DNA of 64,000 nucleotides from CAMQVM01 sp044433365 (GCA_044433365.1 JAWXTR010000003.1:1-64000), one strand, 5' to 3'. Positions 8,830-17,681 are shown, counted from the stretch's first letter. The notes: generated from the sequence alone by a model not told the origin. A program made the numbers and translations.

Positions 8830-10383
8830 CTATTGATAATCAATAGAATAATGAAGTCCAATACTCTGCTTCATCTGCTGAGCATGACGAATAATGATAT
8901 AACCGACAGTAATCATATTACGAAGCTCACAAAGCGAAAGGGAAAGGGTCGATTTACGATACAACTCTTCGGTCTCTTGGTATATTATCTCCAAACGTTT
9001 AAGCGCACGCTCTAAACGGATATTTGAGCGCACAATACCGACATAATTACTCATAATCTGCTGCATCTCCTTATAATTTTGAGTAATTAAGACATACTCC
9101 TCAGGGTGCGAAGTGCCTTTGTAGTCCCATTCAGGGATATCTTGACAAATTTGGTAATTATCAATGTTTTTAAGGATATGTTGCGCAGCCGCCTCAGCAA
9201 AAACCACCGCCTCAAGAAGCGAATTTGAAGCCAAACGGTTTGCACCATGCAATCCAGTACAAGATGTTTCACCAATAGCATAAAGACGATGAATAGTGCT
9301 CTGCGAATCGCTATCAACCTCAATCCCACCGCAACAGTAGTGAGCAGCAGGCACTACAGGAATCATATCTTTGGTAATATCAATACCTATCGACAAACAT
9401 TTGTTGTAGATATTAGGGAAATGGTTGATAATATCTTCGCTTTTTTTGTGGGTAACATCGAGATATAAATATTCGTCGCCACTAATTTTTAGTTCATTGT
9501 CGATAGAGCGAGCCACAATATCACGAGGGGCAAGCGAACCCATCTCATGATATTTTTGCATAAACTCTTTACGGTCACGAGTACGCAAAACAGCCCCAAA
9601 TCCCCTCATAGCCTCCGTAATCAGAAACGATGGACGCTCACCAGGGTTATATAGAGATGTTGGGTGAAATTGGATAAATTCCATGTTCTTAATCGACCCT
9701 TTAGCACGATGCACCATAGCAATACCATCGCCAGTAGATACCAATGGATTGGTGGTGGTATGGTAGATATTACCTACTCCCCCTGTTGCTATGATTGTAG
9801 CCTTTGAAAGCACAGTAAATACGCTTTTATTCTTTAAATTTACCACATAAGCACCATAACACTCAATATTAGGAGTAGATTTTTTGACAAGCTCACCTCT
9901 ATGATGCTGCGTAAGGATATCCACAGTAAAATGGTGCTCCAAAATTTCGATATTTGGGTGCGATTTAGCTCTACATACCAATGCACGCTGGATCTCATTA
10001 CCAGTGTTGTCTTTATGGTGCAAAATGCGATGTTCGTGGTGTCCACCCTCACGGGCTAAGTCGTAACGCCCCTTATCCTTATCGAAACGTACACCCCAAT
10101 GTATCAACTCCTTAATCTGCGATGGTCCATACTCCACCACCTTGCGCACAACCTCACTATCGTTAAGATTAGAGCCACAAACAAGCGTATCTTTAATATG
10201 TTTTTCAAAATTATCAGGCGAGTAGGTCACCGCCGCAATACCACCTTGGGCAAAATTTGTATTGGTATCCGAGATATCACCTTTTGTTATAACCAACACT
10301 TTGTGATTTTGAGCCAATTTCAAGGCAACCGACAAACCAGCTGCTCCTGAGCCTACAACTAAAACATCGACAGATTTATTCAT
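8830..10383 (-). CDS. nadB: L-aspartate oxidase
   Basis: FAD enzyme that oxidises L-aspartate to iminoaspartate, the first step of de novo NAD synthesis. It has 517 residues, typical for NadB. A Rossmann FAD motif (VLVVGSGAAGLS, about residues 8-19) is followed by the flavoprotein motifs NFAQGGIAA and EFIQFHPT and the substrate loop REGGHHEHRILHH. The C-terminal helical domain is present. No nadA or nadC lies nearby in the window. The start ATG is at 10383, and a possible minus-strand TATCTTTG promoter lies at 10488-10495, back to back with the pssA promoter. Confidence 0.95.
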   Translation of the reverse strand: MNKSVDVLVVGSGAAGLSVALKLAQNHKVLVITKGDISDTNTNFAQGGIAAVTYSPDNFEKHIKDTLVCGSNLNDSEVVRKVVEYGPSQIKELIHWGVRFDKDKGRYDLAREGGHHEHRILHHKDNTGNEIQRALVCRAKSHPNIEILEHHFTVDILTQHHRGELVKKSTPNIECYGAYVVNLKNKSVFTVLSKATIIATGGVGNIYHTTTNPLVSTGDGIAMVHRAKGSIKNMEFIQFHPTSLYNPGERPSFLITEAMRGFGAVLRTRDRKEFMQKYHEMGSLAPRDIVARSIDNELKISGDEYLYLDVTHKKSEDIINHFPNIYNKCLSIGIDITKDMIPVVPAAHYCCGGIEVDSDSQSTIHRLYAIGETSCTGLHGANRLASNSLLEAVVFAEAAAQHILKNIDNYQICQDIPEWDYKGTSHPEEYVLITQNYKEMQQIMSNYVGIVRSNIRLERALKRLEIIYQETEELYRKSTLSLSLCELRNMITVGYIIIRHAQQMKQSIGLHYSIDYQ

Positions 10384-10405
10384 TTCATTTAATATAATTT
10401 GCTTA

Positions 10406-10450
10406 TGGGGAGTTCTAAATTCTGGATTTAGAGATATTTTTGAAGTTCCC
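10406..10450. repeat. short GGGGAGTTCTAA ... TTGAAGTTCCC repeat
   Basis: About 45 bases bounded by inverted ends of the MITE family seen at 8071. This is an internally deleted form lying between the nadB start and the divergent promoters. Confidence 0.55.
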
Positions 10451-10475
10451 TTACGTTTTATTAAAAAGTTTAATG

Positions 10476-10495
10476 TATATTTGCAAACAAAGATA
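10476..10495. promoter_or_regulatory. divergent Bacteroidota -7 elements for pssA (+) and nadB (-)
   Basis: TATATTTG on the + strand (10476-10483) points to pssA. TATCTTTG on the - strand (10488-10495) points to nadB. They overlap in a 20-base divergent promoter core. Matching -33 boxes are not clear. Confidence 0.5.
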
Positions 10496-10553
10496 GTGTA
10501 AAAAGGGTATCGTTGAACACCAAAATAGTAATTTTTTTTAAAAAAATATAGTT

Positions 10554-11216
10554 ATGATTAAATCCATCCCTAATTTAATAACTTTAGCAAATCTTTTTTG
10601 CGGTATGCTAGCTGTTATTTCTGCTGTTAATCTCGATTTTGAAGCAGCTTTTATCTATGTTATTCTGTCAGCTGTTTTCGACTTTTTCGATGGTTTTATG
10701 GCACGCCTACTAAAGGCATACTCCGAAATCGGCAAACAGCTCGACTCACTAGCCGATTTAGTAAGCTTTGGCGTTGCACCCGCAATGGTGGTCTATTTTA
10801 TGGGCTTAGAGTATACAGGTCTGTTAATTGCCCTAGCCTCAGCCTACCGCCTAGCAAAATTTAATATAGACGAGCGACAAACCACTACGTTTATAGGCGT
10901 TCCAACTCCAGCAAATGCGCTACTATTTATGTCGATAGGCTATATCTGCCAAGTGGAACCTTACGGTGTAGTGGCAAATTTTCTATCTGGCAACATAACC
11001 CTAAGCTTTTTAACACTTGTTTTCTCGTATCTGATGATTAGTGAAATTCCATTTTTTTCATTAAAGTTTAAAAGCTATGACTTTAAAGAAAATTGGATAG
11101 TTTATAGCTTTCTACTGCTCTCACTAGTGGCGTTAATCCTCTTTGCAATCACAGCACTACCATTTATTATTATGGGATACGTAGCAGTATCCATTTTAAA
11201 GAATTTTTTTGAATAA
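10554..11216 (+). CDS. pssA: CDP-diacylglycerol--serine O-phosphatidyltransferase
   Basis: Integral membrane enzyme that makes phosphatidylserine from CDP-diacylglycerol and serine, the precursor of phosphatidylethanolamine. It has 220 residues with about 6-7 membrane segments. The CDP-alcohol phosphotransferase signature DG-x2-AR-x8-G-x3-D-x3-D is complete (FDGFMARLLKAYSEIGKQLD then SLAD, about residues 43-66). No phosphatidylserine decarboxylase gene is adjacent. Confidence 0.93.
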   Translation: MIKSIPNLITLANLFCGMLAVISAVNLDFEAAFIYVILSAVFDFFDGFMARLLKAYSEIGKQLDSLADLVSFGVAPAMVVYFMGLEYTGLLIALASAYRLAKFNIDERQTTTFIGVPTPANALLFMSIGYICQVEPYGVVANFLSGNITLSFLTLVFSYLMISEIPFFSLKFKSYDFKENWIVYSFLLLSLVALILFAITALPFIIMGYVAVSILKNFFE

Positions 11217-11308
11217 ATTTTAAAAACTTTATTTTTTTGTATTTCAGAAAGTTATATGTTTTATCAAATTTTAAGAGTGATTTTTTTCAAAAAAAAGTAG
11301 TCAAAAAA

Positions 11309-11339
11309 TTTGCAAATTAAAAAATAGTTACTACCTTTG
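11309..11339 (+). promoter_or_regulatory. promoter of tRNA-Gln
   Basis: TTTG (11309-11312), a 19-bp spacer and TACCTTTG (11332-11339) exactly match the Bacteroidota sigma-ABfr consensus. It lies about 35 bases upstream of the tRNA 5' end. Confidence 0.8.
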
Positions 11340-11373
11340 CACTGTCGAAATAAAAAACATATACGACTAAGAT

Positions 11374-11444
11374 TGACCCATGGTGTAATGGTAACACAGC
11401 AGATTTTGGTTCTGTCGTTCCAAGTTCGAGTCTTGGTGGGTCAA
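11374..11444 (+). tRNA. tRNA-Gln (TTG)
   Basis: The acceptor stem TGACCCA/TGGGTCA pairs fully. The anticodon arm GCAGA-loop-TCTGT carries TTG in the loop TTTTGGT, and the T-arm has GTTCGAGTC. No CCA is encoded. Its own promoter lies upstream and a strong terminator follows immediately, so it is a single-gene transcription unit. Confidence 0.95.
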
Positions 11445-11446
11445 CA

Positions 11447-11476
11447 AAGCTAGCAATAAATTGCTAGCTTTTTTTG
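11447..11476 (+). terminator. rho-independent terminator of tRNA-Gln
   Basis: Perfect 10-bp stem AAGCTAGCAA / TTGCTAGCTT with a TAAA loop, followed by a run of T. Confidence 0.9.
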
Positions 11477-11515
11477 TGTTTATATTTGCTTAGTATATTG
11501 AACCAGAGCAATCGG

Positions 11516-12153
11516 GGCTCTTTCTCAAAAAATGTTGTAAAATTTCCAACAAGTTTGTATTATTGCAAAAAATTAGAGACAAAAAAGGTTTTTCCGACAA
11601 ATATTTTGAAATTATTTAGCTTGGTTTTATCAACAGGTTTATTGGATAATTTTACTATTATAGATTGGTTTATTTGCAATGTTTACTGATGTTGGTTTCA
11701 ACGTCTATAATCGCACCAAGGTAACCGCACTAAGGTAGAGACGTAGCCCTGCTACGTCTGGGTTTGGATTTGGCTTGGCAAATTCAATTTTGGTTGCTTT
11801 GCAAATTCGATTTTAGACGTAGCAGGGCTACGTCTCTACTGTGCCGGGTGCGGTTACAGACGTTAGACCTAACGTCTCTACTGCTGGGTTTGGTTACAGA
11901 CGTTAGACCTAACGTCTCTACAGAGTTCGGTAAAAGCATTTTACATCTTTTAAAAACACTTTTAAGGATCATTACGATAGAATTTTAAACTATTTTTTCG
12001 CTGGATTATCTAATGCAAGAGCCGAAGCATTAAACTCAAAAATTAAAGATTTTAGACACAGACTTAGAGGTGTTAAATCTTTAATGTTATTTTTTAACCG
12101 AATTGAAAAATTGCTTGTTTGAGGGGGGTAACAACAGATTTTGAGAATGAGCC
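11516..12153 (+). mobile_element. decayed ISL3-type insertion sequence with both ends
   Basis: The left end GGCTCTTTCTCAAAAAATG (11516) and the right end at 12131-12153 (reverse complement of GGCTCATTCTCAAAATCTG plus TTGT) form imperfect inverted repeats. Near the left end, 11602-11689 reads ILKLFSLVLSTGLLDNFTI, which resembles the start of a transposase N-region protein. Near the right end, about 11950-12122 encodes the transposase C-terminus (see separate entry). The middle has been replaced by four GTAGAGACG/CGTTAG palindromes at 11735, 11815, 11854 and 11894. No functional transposase remains. The ISL3 assignment is from remembered family features, not a search. Confidence 0.7.
11942..12122 (+). 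pseudogene. 3' remnant of ISL3-family (DDE_Tnp_ISL3) transposase
   Basis: The open frame ends ...DHYDRILNYFFAGLSNAR, AEALNSKIKDFRHRLRGVK and FFNRIEKLLV, then TGA. This is the characteristic C-terminus of ISL3-type transposases, where a conserved catalytic Glu (in ARAEALNSKIK) precedes FRxRxRGVK. It stops 8 bases before the right inverted repeat. Related remnants lie at 54797-54930 (-), about 55030-55140 (-) and 61735-61862 (+). Confidence 0.75.
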
Positions 12154-12184
12154 GGAAAAATTCTTTGAATTTTTCCTCTTTTTG

Positions 12185-12249
12185 TGATCCAGCTAGGGCT
12201 CGAACCCTCAAAGACGCACAGACCAACATTAAAAGTGTTGTGCTTTTAC
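12185..12249 (-). pseudogene. truncated tRNA-Lys copy 3
   Basis: Retains the anticodon arm with TTT, variable loop, T-arm and 3' acceptor strand of the tRNA-Lys at 12462. The 5' acceptor strand and D-arm are replaced by AT-rich repeat sequence (rc of CTTTTACAATTTTTAATGCG). The copy also has extra changes (AGCTAGGGC) that break T-arm pairing. It is part of a tandem of about 139 bp per unit. Confidence 0.75.
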
Positions 12250-12282
12250 AATTTTTAATGCGTAATTTTTAATGCGTAATTC

Positions 12283-12321
12283 AAAAAAGAGGAAAAATTC
12301 AAAGAATTTTTCCTCTTTTTT
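12283..12321 (-). terminator. terminator duplicated with the tRNA-Lys unit
   Basis: AGAGGAAAAATTC / GAATTTTTCCTCT stem with an AAA loop and flanking A/T runs. It is the same hairpin as at 12423-12460, and a third partial copy lies at 12153-12180. Confidence 0.75.
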
Positions 12322-12322
12322 G

Positions 12323-12386
12323 TGATCCAGCTGGGGCTCGAACCCCCAAGGATGCACAGACCAACATTAAAAGTGTTGTGCTTTTA
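12323..12386 (-). pseudogene. truncated tRNA-Lys copy 2
   Basis: Same structure as the copy at 12185: the 3' half of tRNA-Lys (anticodon TTT, T-arm GTTCGAGCCCC, acceptor 3' strand) without D-arm or 5' acceptor strand. The unit spacing to the intact gene is 139 bp. It is unlikely to give a mature tRNA. Confidence 0.75.
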
Positions 12387-12422
12387 CAATTTTTAATGCG
12401 TAATTCATAATGCATAATTCAC

Positions 12423-12460
12423 AAAAAGAGGAAAAATTCAAAGAATTTTTCCTCTTTTTT
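12423..12460 (-). terminator. rho-independent terminator of tRNA-Lys
   Basis: A 13-bp stem AGAGGAAAAATTC / GAATTTTTCCTCT with A/T tails lies directly 3' of the minus-strand tRNA. Confidence 0.85.
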
Positions 12461-12461
12461 G

Positions 12462-12534
12462 TGATCCAGCTGGGGCTCGAACCCAGGACCCCAACATTAA
12501 AAGTGTTGTGCTCTACCTACTGAGCTACTGAATC
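12462..12534 (-). tRNA. tRNA-Lys (TTT)
   Basis: A 73-base cloverleaf on the minus strand: acceptor GATTCAG / CTGGATC with one G-T pair, D-arm GCTCAGTAGGTAGAGC, anticodon arm CAACA-CTTTTAA-TGTTG (anticodon TTT), and T-arm CTGGGTTCGAGCCCCAG. It is the only intact member of a tandem of three. Confidence 0.95.
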
Positions 12535-12668
12535 TTCCAACTAAGATTTAACGGCTATGTTTTATCTCTATTGCGGTGCAAAGGTAGTAATTATTTCTTA
12601 ACTTCCAAAATTTTTCGTAAAAAAATTAAAAATATTTTAAATAAATTTCTACTACAATCCATAATTAC

Positions 12669-14123
12669 CTATTTTTCAGGTAGTTCCCAATTGTCGGTTC
12701 TGAATGAAGAAACTGGCAATTCTGAGTGTCCGTAAAGGTCACCTTCTACATATTCTTTAAATGCGTAACGTACTGCAACAGGGTTTTCGACCTTTTCGCT
12801 CCATACAATCACTGGATAATCTCCTTTTGCTAACTTTGCCTGTGCAGGATAAAAAATCTTATCTTCGCCAGCAATCTCAAAACATTTTGATTCAAATCCT
12901 TTAATATTAATACCATTAGGTGCATTTTTAAAAGATAGATGAATAGAGTTATGTTTAAAATTCTTCTCCGCAGACACAATTTTCATCTTATCATACTCAG
13001 GTGAGAGATAATCAAAGCCTTTCATGCCATAAGTGTCGCCAAGTGCAAGATATGCAAAACGCTTGCCTGTAGTAACTTTAAAACGTGGATGTATAGATAG
13101 CGGCTCTCCTATATCAGTTTGAATAACTATTTGACAATTTGATATTTTATTTTTAATTTTAACTTGAGATTCTCTCATCGAAACGTTAAAGAATGGACCG
13201 CCACCGTAGCCAAGAGGTGCAAGTTGAGCGAAATATAGAGGAAACTCTCCGCAATCAAATTTTTTGCGCAGCGTATTGACAAACTCTGGCATCAACTCTT
13301 CGTGCTGTTCACGATTAGGGCGATTTGCACATCCTTGATACCACAACATACCTTTAAATTTATACCCTAAAATAGGGTGAATCATGCCATTATAGAGAAA
13401 TTTAGGCTCTCGGTTAGGCTCTTTAGGCATTACGCTACTTTTTGTAGCAGTTTGGTCAACATCAGGGAATTTTTCAAGCATATCTTCGCTCATCCACGAC
13501 TCGATTTTTGAGCCTCCCCAGCTAGAGTTTATCAAGCCAATAGGAATATCAAGAGCAGATTGCAGATGGTGTCCGAAGAAGTAGGCAACTGCACTAAAAT
13601 CGGCAACTACATCGGGTGTGTTCATCTCCCATCTCCCTTTGCAATCATCTTGCTCGGTAAATTGAGGGTTTTTAGCGATTGAAAACATGCGAATTGGAGT
13701 CTTTTGCTTAGCTAAAGTGATATAGTCGGTACCTTCTAATACAGGTTGATTTAGATTGCCTCTTACAGGCATCTCCATATTAGATTGACCCGAACAAAAC
13801 CACACCTCACCGATTAAGATATCGTGAAGTTCAAGTTTGTCGCCATCATTAAAAGTTATCGAATAAGGTATGTTTGAAGCCTCTGGAGTAGTGACGTGCA
13901 GCGACCATTTTCCATCGTTACCCACTTTTGTAGAGTAACTTTCACCGTTCCAAGAGGTCGTAACGTCCACCTTTTTCCCAGAGTCAGACCAACCCCAAAG
14001 CAGCACCTCGCTCTGCTGTTGAAGAACCATATTATCAGAAAGAATAGCAGGAAGCTTTACCTCCGCCTGCGCTGAAAATAGCGAAGAGCCTATAAACAGC
14101 AGTGAAATTAGTAGTTTTTTCAT
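12669..14123 (-). CDS. sialate O-acetylesterase family protein
   Basis: Secreted carbohydrate esterase of 484 residues, expected to remove O-acetyl groups from sialic acids or other glycans before degradation. The start at 14123 is chosen because it begins a clear signal peptide (MKKLLISLLFIGSSLFSAQA). A longer frame from 14177 would place 18 odd residues ahead of it. The SGNH/SASA signature CSGQSNM carries the nucleophile Ser114, and an Asp/His pair is visible in QTDIGEPLSIHP. With the sulfatase and GH2 lipoprotein elsewhere in the window it fits host- or mucin-glycan use. It is not in an operon with them. Confidence 0.88.
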   Translation of the reverse strand: MKKLLISLLFIGSSLFSAQAEVKLPAILSDNMVLQQQSEVLLWGWSDSGKKVDVTTSWNGESYSTKVGNDGKWSLHVTTPEASNIPYSITFNDGDKLELHDILIGEVWFCSGQSNMEMPVRGNLNQPVLEGTDYITLAKQKTPIRMFSIAKNPQFTEQDDCKGRWEMNTPDVVADFSAVAYFFGHHLQSALDIPIGLINSSWGGSKIESWMSEDMLEKFPDVDQTATKSSVMPKEPNREPKFLYNGMIHPILGYKFKGMLWYQGCANRPNREQHEELMPEFVNTLRKKFDCGEFPLYFAQLAPLGYGGGPFFNVSMRESQVKIKNKISNCQIVIQTDIGEPLSIHPRFKVTTGKRFAYLALGDTYGMKGFDYLSPEYDKMKIVSAEKNFKHNSIHLSFKNAPNGINIKGFESKCFEIAGEDKIFYPAQAKLAKGDYPVIVWSEKVENPVAVRYAFKEYVEGDLYGHSELPVSSFRTDNWELPEK

Positions 14124-14215
14124 GTTTTTATATTTTTTAGAGAGTGTAAATTTAGTAATTATTATGGGAAATCTCAAAAGTCAAATTTTAAAAGTTGCTT
14201 TACGGCATTTATTGT

Positions 14216-14992
14216 CTAGTATCTTATCTTTTTGTAATTTCCACGTGTTGTAAATTCGATTATTTCTTTATTTCTTAAATTCTGTAGTTGTTGCCTGATT
14301 TTTTCTTTTATGAAATTATTATTTGGATGTTTTTCTTGTAATAGATCGACAAAACTATATATTTGAGAAAGAGTGAAATTATCAGACGGAATTTTGTCAA
14401 TACAGTTTAATATATCTATAATCCACCCTCTGCTTTCAAGGTTTTCTGTTTTTAATGATTTTACCCTTTTGTAATTTAAAAGAACTTGTTGTTTTTCAAT
14501 TTGGCGAGAGTTTTTAATAATAAAAATTTTGCCATTTTCAGGAATTTTATCTATTTCAATATTACATCCTACCCAACCAGAGCGACGAGCATTGAGAGAA
14601 AGAGGATTTCTTTTTTCAATTATCTCGGGAACAAAAAAATGATTAGGAATTAAAAGAAAATTGGTCACCGTATTATTGTTGTAAGTTAAGAAGAAAAAAT
14701 TTGGATTTTTTAATGATGTAATACGTGAAATCATTGTATCGTATGCGCCATCGGTTATTTTTCTCCCTAAATCACCTTTTTTACTCTCTTTGCTCTTTAA
14801 TTCAAAATCTGATTTACAATCTTCACAATAAAAATCAGCGACAGGTTTATTGTTCCCATATTTTATAATATATGATTTTCCACAAATAGGACAGAATAAA
14901 TTTCTTTCTACCCAATCCTCAGTTATCACCCTTATTTTTTGTGGATTACTATTATAATTTACAGCAATCTCATTATTAAATTGTAAATTCAT
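14216..14992 (-). CDS. dpnI-like: DpnI-like methyl-directed type IIM restriction endonuclease
   Basis: Predicted to cut DNA only when GATC carries N6-methyladenine. The 258 residues align almost end to end with my recollection of pneumococcal DpnI (254 residues). Catalytic PD-(D/E)xK residues are Asp53, Glu64 and Lys66 (PVADFYC ... FELKSK), at the same numbers as in DpnI. Zinc ligands are Cys34, Cys37, Cys56 and Cys59. The methyl-DNA-binding winged helix at the C-terminus ends IKEKIRQQLQNLRNKEIIEF. The gene stands alone, with no DpnM/DpnA partner and no methylase adjacent. It is more AT-rich than its neighbours and flanked by repeats, which suggests acquisition. A Dam-class methylase occurs 15 kb away. 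Confidence 0.93.
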   Translation of the reverse strand: MNLQFNNEIAVNYNSNPQKIRVITEDWVERNLFCPICGKSYIIKYGNNKPVADFYCEDCKSDFELKSKESKKGDLGRKITDGAYDTMISRITSLKNPNFFFLTYNNNTVTNFLLIPNHFFVPEIIEKRNPLSLNARRSGWVGCNIEIDKIPENGKIFIIKNSRQIEKQQVLLNYKRVKSLKTENLESRGWIIDILNCIDKIPSDNFTLSQIYSFVDLLQEKHPNNNFIKEKIRQQLQNLRNKEIIEFTTRGNYKKIRY

Positions 14993-15088
14993 TCCTCTAT
15001 TTTATTATTTTATAAAATCACAAACAAAGTTAATCAAAATATTCTTTAACTACACAGATTATTTCGAAAATATTAACCAAATATAAAT

Positions 15089-15255
15089 TAAGTAGTGTAA
15101 AACAATTATTGCCATATTCTTAATAGCACTCTTGGAGCGATATTTTTCACTATTAAATCTCAATATAGAACCACTATATTTTCGATTCAATAGCAAAAAA
15201 TCTCATCTCCAATAGCACTATTAAAAATACACCAATAATTATTTTACCCTACTTA
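15089..15255 (-). repeat. 167-bp palindromic MITE, copy A (reverse orientation)
   Basis: Termini are TAAGTAG / CTACTTA, and the whole element is an imperfect inverted repeat. Read on the minus strand it appears identical to the copy at 59635-59801, and it has one mismatch to 46417-46583. It occupies the spacer between the DpnI-like gene and serS. Confidence 0.88.
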
Positions 15256-15290
15256 TATCTTTTTTAAACCATTTTTAACAAAAAAAATAG

Positions 15291-15298
15291 TATATTTG
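15291..15298 (+). promoter_or_regulatory. -7 element for serS
   Basis: TATATTTG fits TAnnTTTG and lies 64 bases upstream of the serS ATG, just beyond the repeat. Confidence 0.55.
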
Positions 15299-15361
15299 TA
15301 GGTTGAAGTAGTGTTTTTATTGCTGCTTATATTACTGAATATTATAATAAAATATATAACC

Positions 15362-16636
15362 ATGTTAACATTAAAACAAATTCGTGATAGCCGTCAGGAG
15401 GTTATCGAAAGATTAAAAGTAAAAGGTGTAGATGCTGCTGAGCGTCTTGATAATATTATTGCGCTTGACGACAAACGTAAGGAGTCGCAGAATGCGCTTG
15501 ATAGTATTAATGCTGAGCTTAATGGCATTGCTAAAGAGGTTGGTATGCTATTTAAAGCAGGCAAAAAAGATGAGGCTAATGCGCTTAAAGAGCGCACAGT
15601 AGAGCTTAAAGAGAGTGCAAAAGCGTGTGAAGAAAAAATGGTTGAGGCTCAAGATGAGATGAACGCAATTATCGTAACTCTTCCAAACTTACCTCACTCA
15701 TCTGTACCAAAAGGCATGACAGCCGAAGATAATGTTATTGAGCGTAGTGAGGGCGAAGTTACTCTTTCTGAGGATGCTAAACTTCCTCACTGGGAGCTTG
15801 CTAAAAAATACGATTTAATTGATTTTGAGCTTGGTAATAAGCTTACAGGTGCAGGTTTCCCTGTATACAAAGGCGATGGTGCTAAACTTCAACGTGCACT
15901 TATCACCTTTTTCCTTGACGAAAATACAGCAGCTGGATATAATGAAGTTATGCCTCCGCTTATGGTAAACGAAGCTTCTGGTTTTGGTACTGGTCAGCTT
16001 CCAGACAAAGAGGGACAGATGTATCATGCAACTGCTGATAATTTCTATCTAATTCCTACTGCTGAGGTGCCTGTTACAAATATCTACCGTGATGAGATTG
16101 TAGCAGAAAAAGATTTTCCAATCTGTATGACTGCCTACACTCCATGTTTCCGTCGTGAGGCTGGTTCGTATGGTAAAGATGTTCGTGGTCTTAATCGTCT
16201 ACACCAATTTGACAAAGTAGAGATTGTGCGTATCGAGTCGCCAGAGCGTTCGTATGCTGCATTAGAAGAGATGGTACTTCATGTTGAAAATATTGTTAAA
16301 AAATTAGAGCTTCCATACCGTATTTTACGTCTTTGTGGTGGCGATATGAGCTTTACTTCTGCTTTAACATTCGATTTTGAGGTGTTCTCAGCAGCTCAAG
16401 AGCGTTGGTTGGAGGTGTCGAGCGTTTCAAACTTTGAATCGTTTCAAGCAAACCGCCTAAAACTTCGTTATCGCCCTGCGGATAGCAAAAAAACAGAGCT
16501 TGCACACACACTTAATGGTAGTTCACTAGCTTTGCCTCGTATTGTTGCTGCACTTCTTGAAAATAATCAAACTCCTGAGGGTATTCGTATTCCTAAGGCT
16601 CTACAGCCATATATGGGCAAAGAAGTTATAAAATAA
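15362..16636 (+). CDS. serS: seryl-tRNA synthetase
   Basis: Charges tRNA-Ser with serine in the cytoplasm. It has 424 residues when started at 15362 (MLTLKQIRDSRQEV); the extra 17 hydrophobic residues upstream are not part of the family. An N-terminal coiled-coil tRNA-binding arm (about 25-105) precedes the class II core. Motif 2 is CFRREAGSYG and motif 3 is LNGSSLALPRIVAALLENNQ. Essential single-copy housekeeping gene. Confidence 0.97.
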   Translation: MLTLKQIRDSRQEVIERLKVKGVDAAERLDNIIALDDKRKESQNALDSINAELNGIAKEVGMLFKAGKKDEANALKERTVELKESAKACEEKMVEAQDEMNAIIVTLPNLPHSSVPKGMTAEDNVIERSEGEVTLSEDAKLPHWELAKKYDLIDFELGNKLTGAGFPVYKGDGAKLQRALITFFLDENTAAGYNEVMPPLMVNEASGFGTGQLPDKEGQMYHATADNFYLIPTAEVPVTNIYRDEIVAEKDFPICMTAYTPCFRREAGSYGKDVRGLNRLHQFDKVEIVRIESPERSYAALEEMVLHVENIVKKLELPYRILRLCGGDMSFTSALTFDFEVFSAAQERWLEVSSVSNFESFQANRLKLRYRPADSKKTELAHTLNGSSLALPRIVAALLENNQTPEGIRIPKALQPYMGKEVIK

Positions 16637-16707
16637 TTATAAATTATAAATGGCTGAGCTTTTTAAATCATTTATCATTTATCATTCATCATTTATCATT
16701 AAAAAAA
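16637..16707. repeat. AT-rich ATTTATCATT repeat
   Basis: Tandem ATTTATCATTCATC-type units fill the serS-GT2 gap; a variant of the AATTCATAATT family. Confidence 0.6.
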
Positions 16708-17655
16708 ATGGATCTAACACTAGTAATCCCACTATACAACGAAAGTGAATCGCTTCCGCCTCTTATGGAGTGGATTGATAGGGTGGTAAAAAAAGAGGGT
16801 TTAACTGCTGAGGTTGTGATGATTGACGACGGTAGTAGCGACGACTCTTGGAATGTAGTTACTCAGTTAAAAGAGAACTATCCCTATCTTAGTGCCATCC
16901 GTTTTGGTCGAAATTATGGTAAATCCGCCGCTCTTTATTGCGGTTTTGAGCGTGCTAAAGGCGATGTCGTAATCACAATGGATGCCGATATGCAAGATTC
17001 GCCTGACGAAATTCCAGAGCTTTACAGAATGATAAAGGTGGAGGGTTACGACCTAGTTTCGGGGTGGAAGAAGCGTCGTTACGACCCGCTAAACAAAACT
17101 CTCCCTTCAAAATTTTTCAATCGTACCGCTCGTCTAGTTTCGGGCATAAAACTACACGATTTTAATTGTGGGCTTAAGGCTTACCGCTTAAAAGTTGTTA
17201 AAGCAATTGAGGTTTATGGTGAAATGCACCGCTATATTCCAATTCTTGCTAAACATGCTGGTTTTAAGAAGATTGGCGAAAAGATTGTAGAACATAGAGC
17301 ACGTGAATTTGGTGTTTCAAAATATGGTTGGGAGCGAATGATTAAAGGCTATCTCGATCTGCTTACTGTAATGTTTATAGGGCGTTTTGGACGTTCACCA
17401 ATGTATATTTTCGGCACTATGGGTACGCTAATGTTTATTATTGGAGTCTCTATTGTACTATATTTAATAGGGTTTAAACATTATCTTATATATAGTGATC
17501 TACCACAAAGACCAATCACCGAGCAGCCTCTATTTTTCATCTCACTCAACACTATGCTGATGGGTACGCAACTGTTTCTAGCTGGATTTCTAGGTCAGCT
17601 TATTACTCGTAACGGGTATGAAAAGAATAGTTATAAAATTGAGGAGAAGATTTAA
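16708..17655 (+). CDS. GT2 family glycosyltransferase, polyprenyl-phosphate sugar transferase type
   Basis: Membrane-associated enzyme of 315 residues, probably moving a sugar from a nucleotide donor to polyprenyl phosphate (DPM1/ArnC/GtrB branch). The GT-A domain starts LTLVIPLYNESESLPPL. It has MIDDGSSDDS at about 37-46 and the DxD-like metal site DADMQDSPDE at about 91-100. The acceptor region NCGLKAYR is around 155. Two C-terminal membrane helices (about 230-255 and 270-295) are typical of this branch. The next gene follows after 26 bases. Donor sugar unknown. Confidence 0.87.
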   Translation: MDLTLVIPLYNESESLPPLMEWIDRVVKKEGLTAEVVMIDDGSSDDSWNVVTQLKENYPYLSAIRFGRNYGKSAALYCGFERAKGDVVITMDADMQDSPDEIPELYRMIKVEGYDLVSGWKKRRYDPLNKTLPSKFFNRTARLVSGIKLHDFNCGLKAYRLKVVKAIEVYGEMHRYIPILAKHAGFKKIGEKIVEHRAREFGVSKYGWERMIKGYLDLLTVMFIGRFGRSPMYIFGTMGTLMFIIGVSIVLYLIGFKHYLIYSDLPQRPITEQPLFFISLNTMLMGTQLFLAGFLGQLITRNGYEKNSYKIEEKI

Positions 17656-17681
17656 TCATTAAACATTTATCATTATAAAAC

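Noticed and set aside
11474..11689. A 71-codon open frame after tRNA-Gln
   Set aside because: It starts inside the terminator T-run and crosses an ISL3 end; only its C-terminal part (ILKLFSLVL...) may be a relic of a transposase N-region, so it is described as part of the decayed element.
14123..14177. Longer N-terminus for the sialate O-acetylesterase (start at 14177)
   Set aside because: The signal peptide begins at the internal ATG at 14123; the extra 18 residues would mask it.
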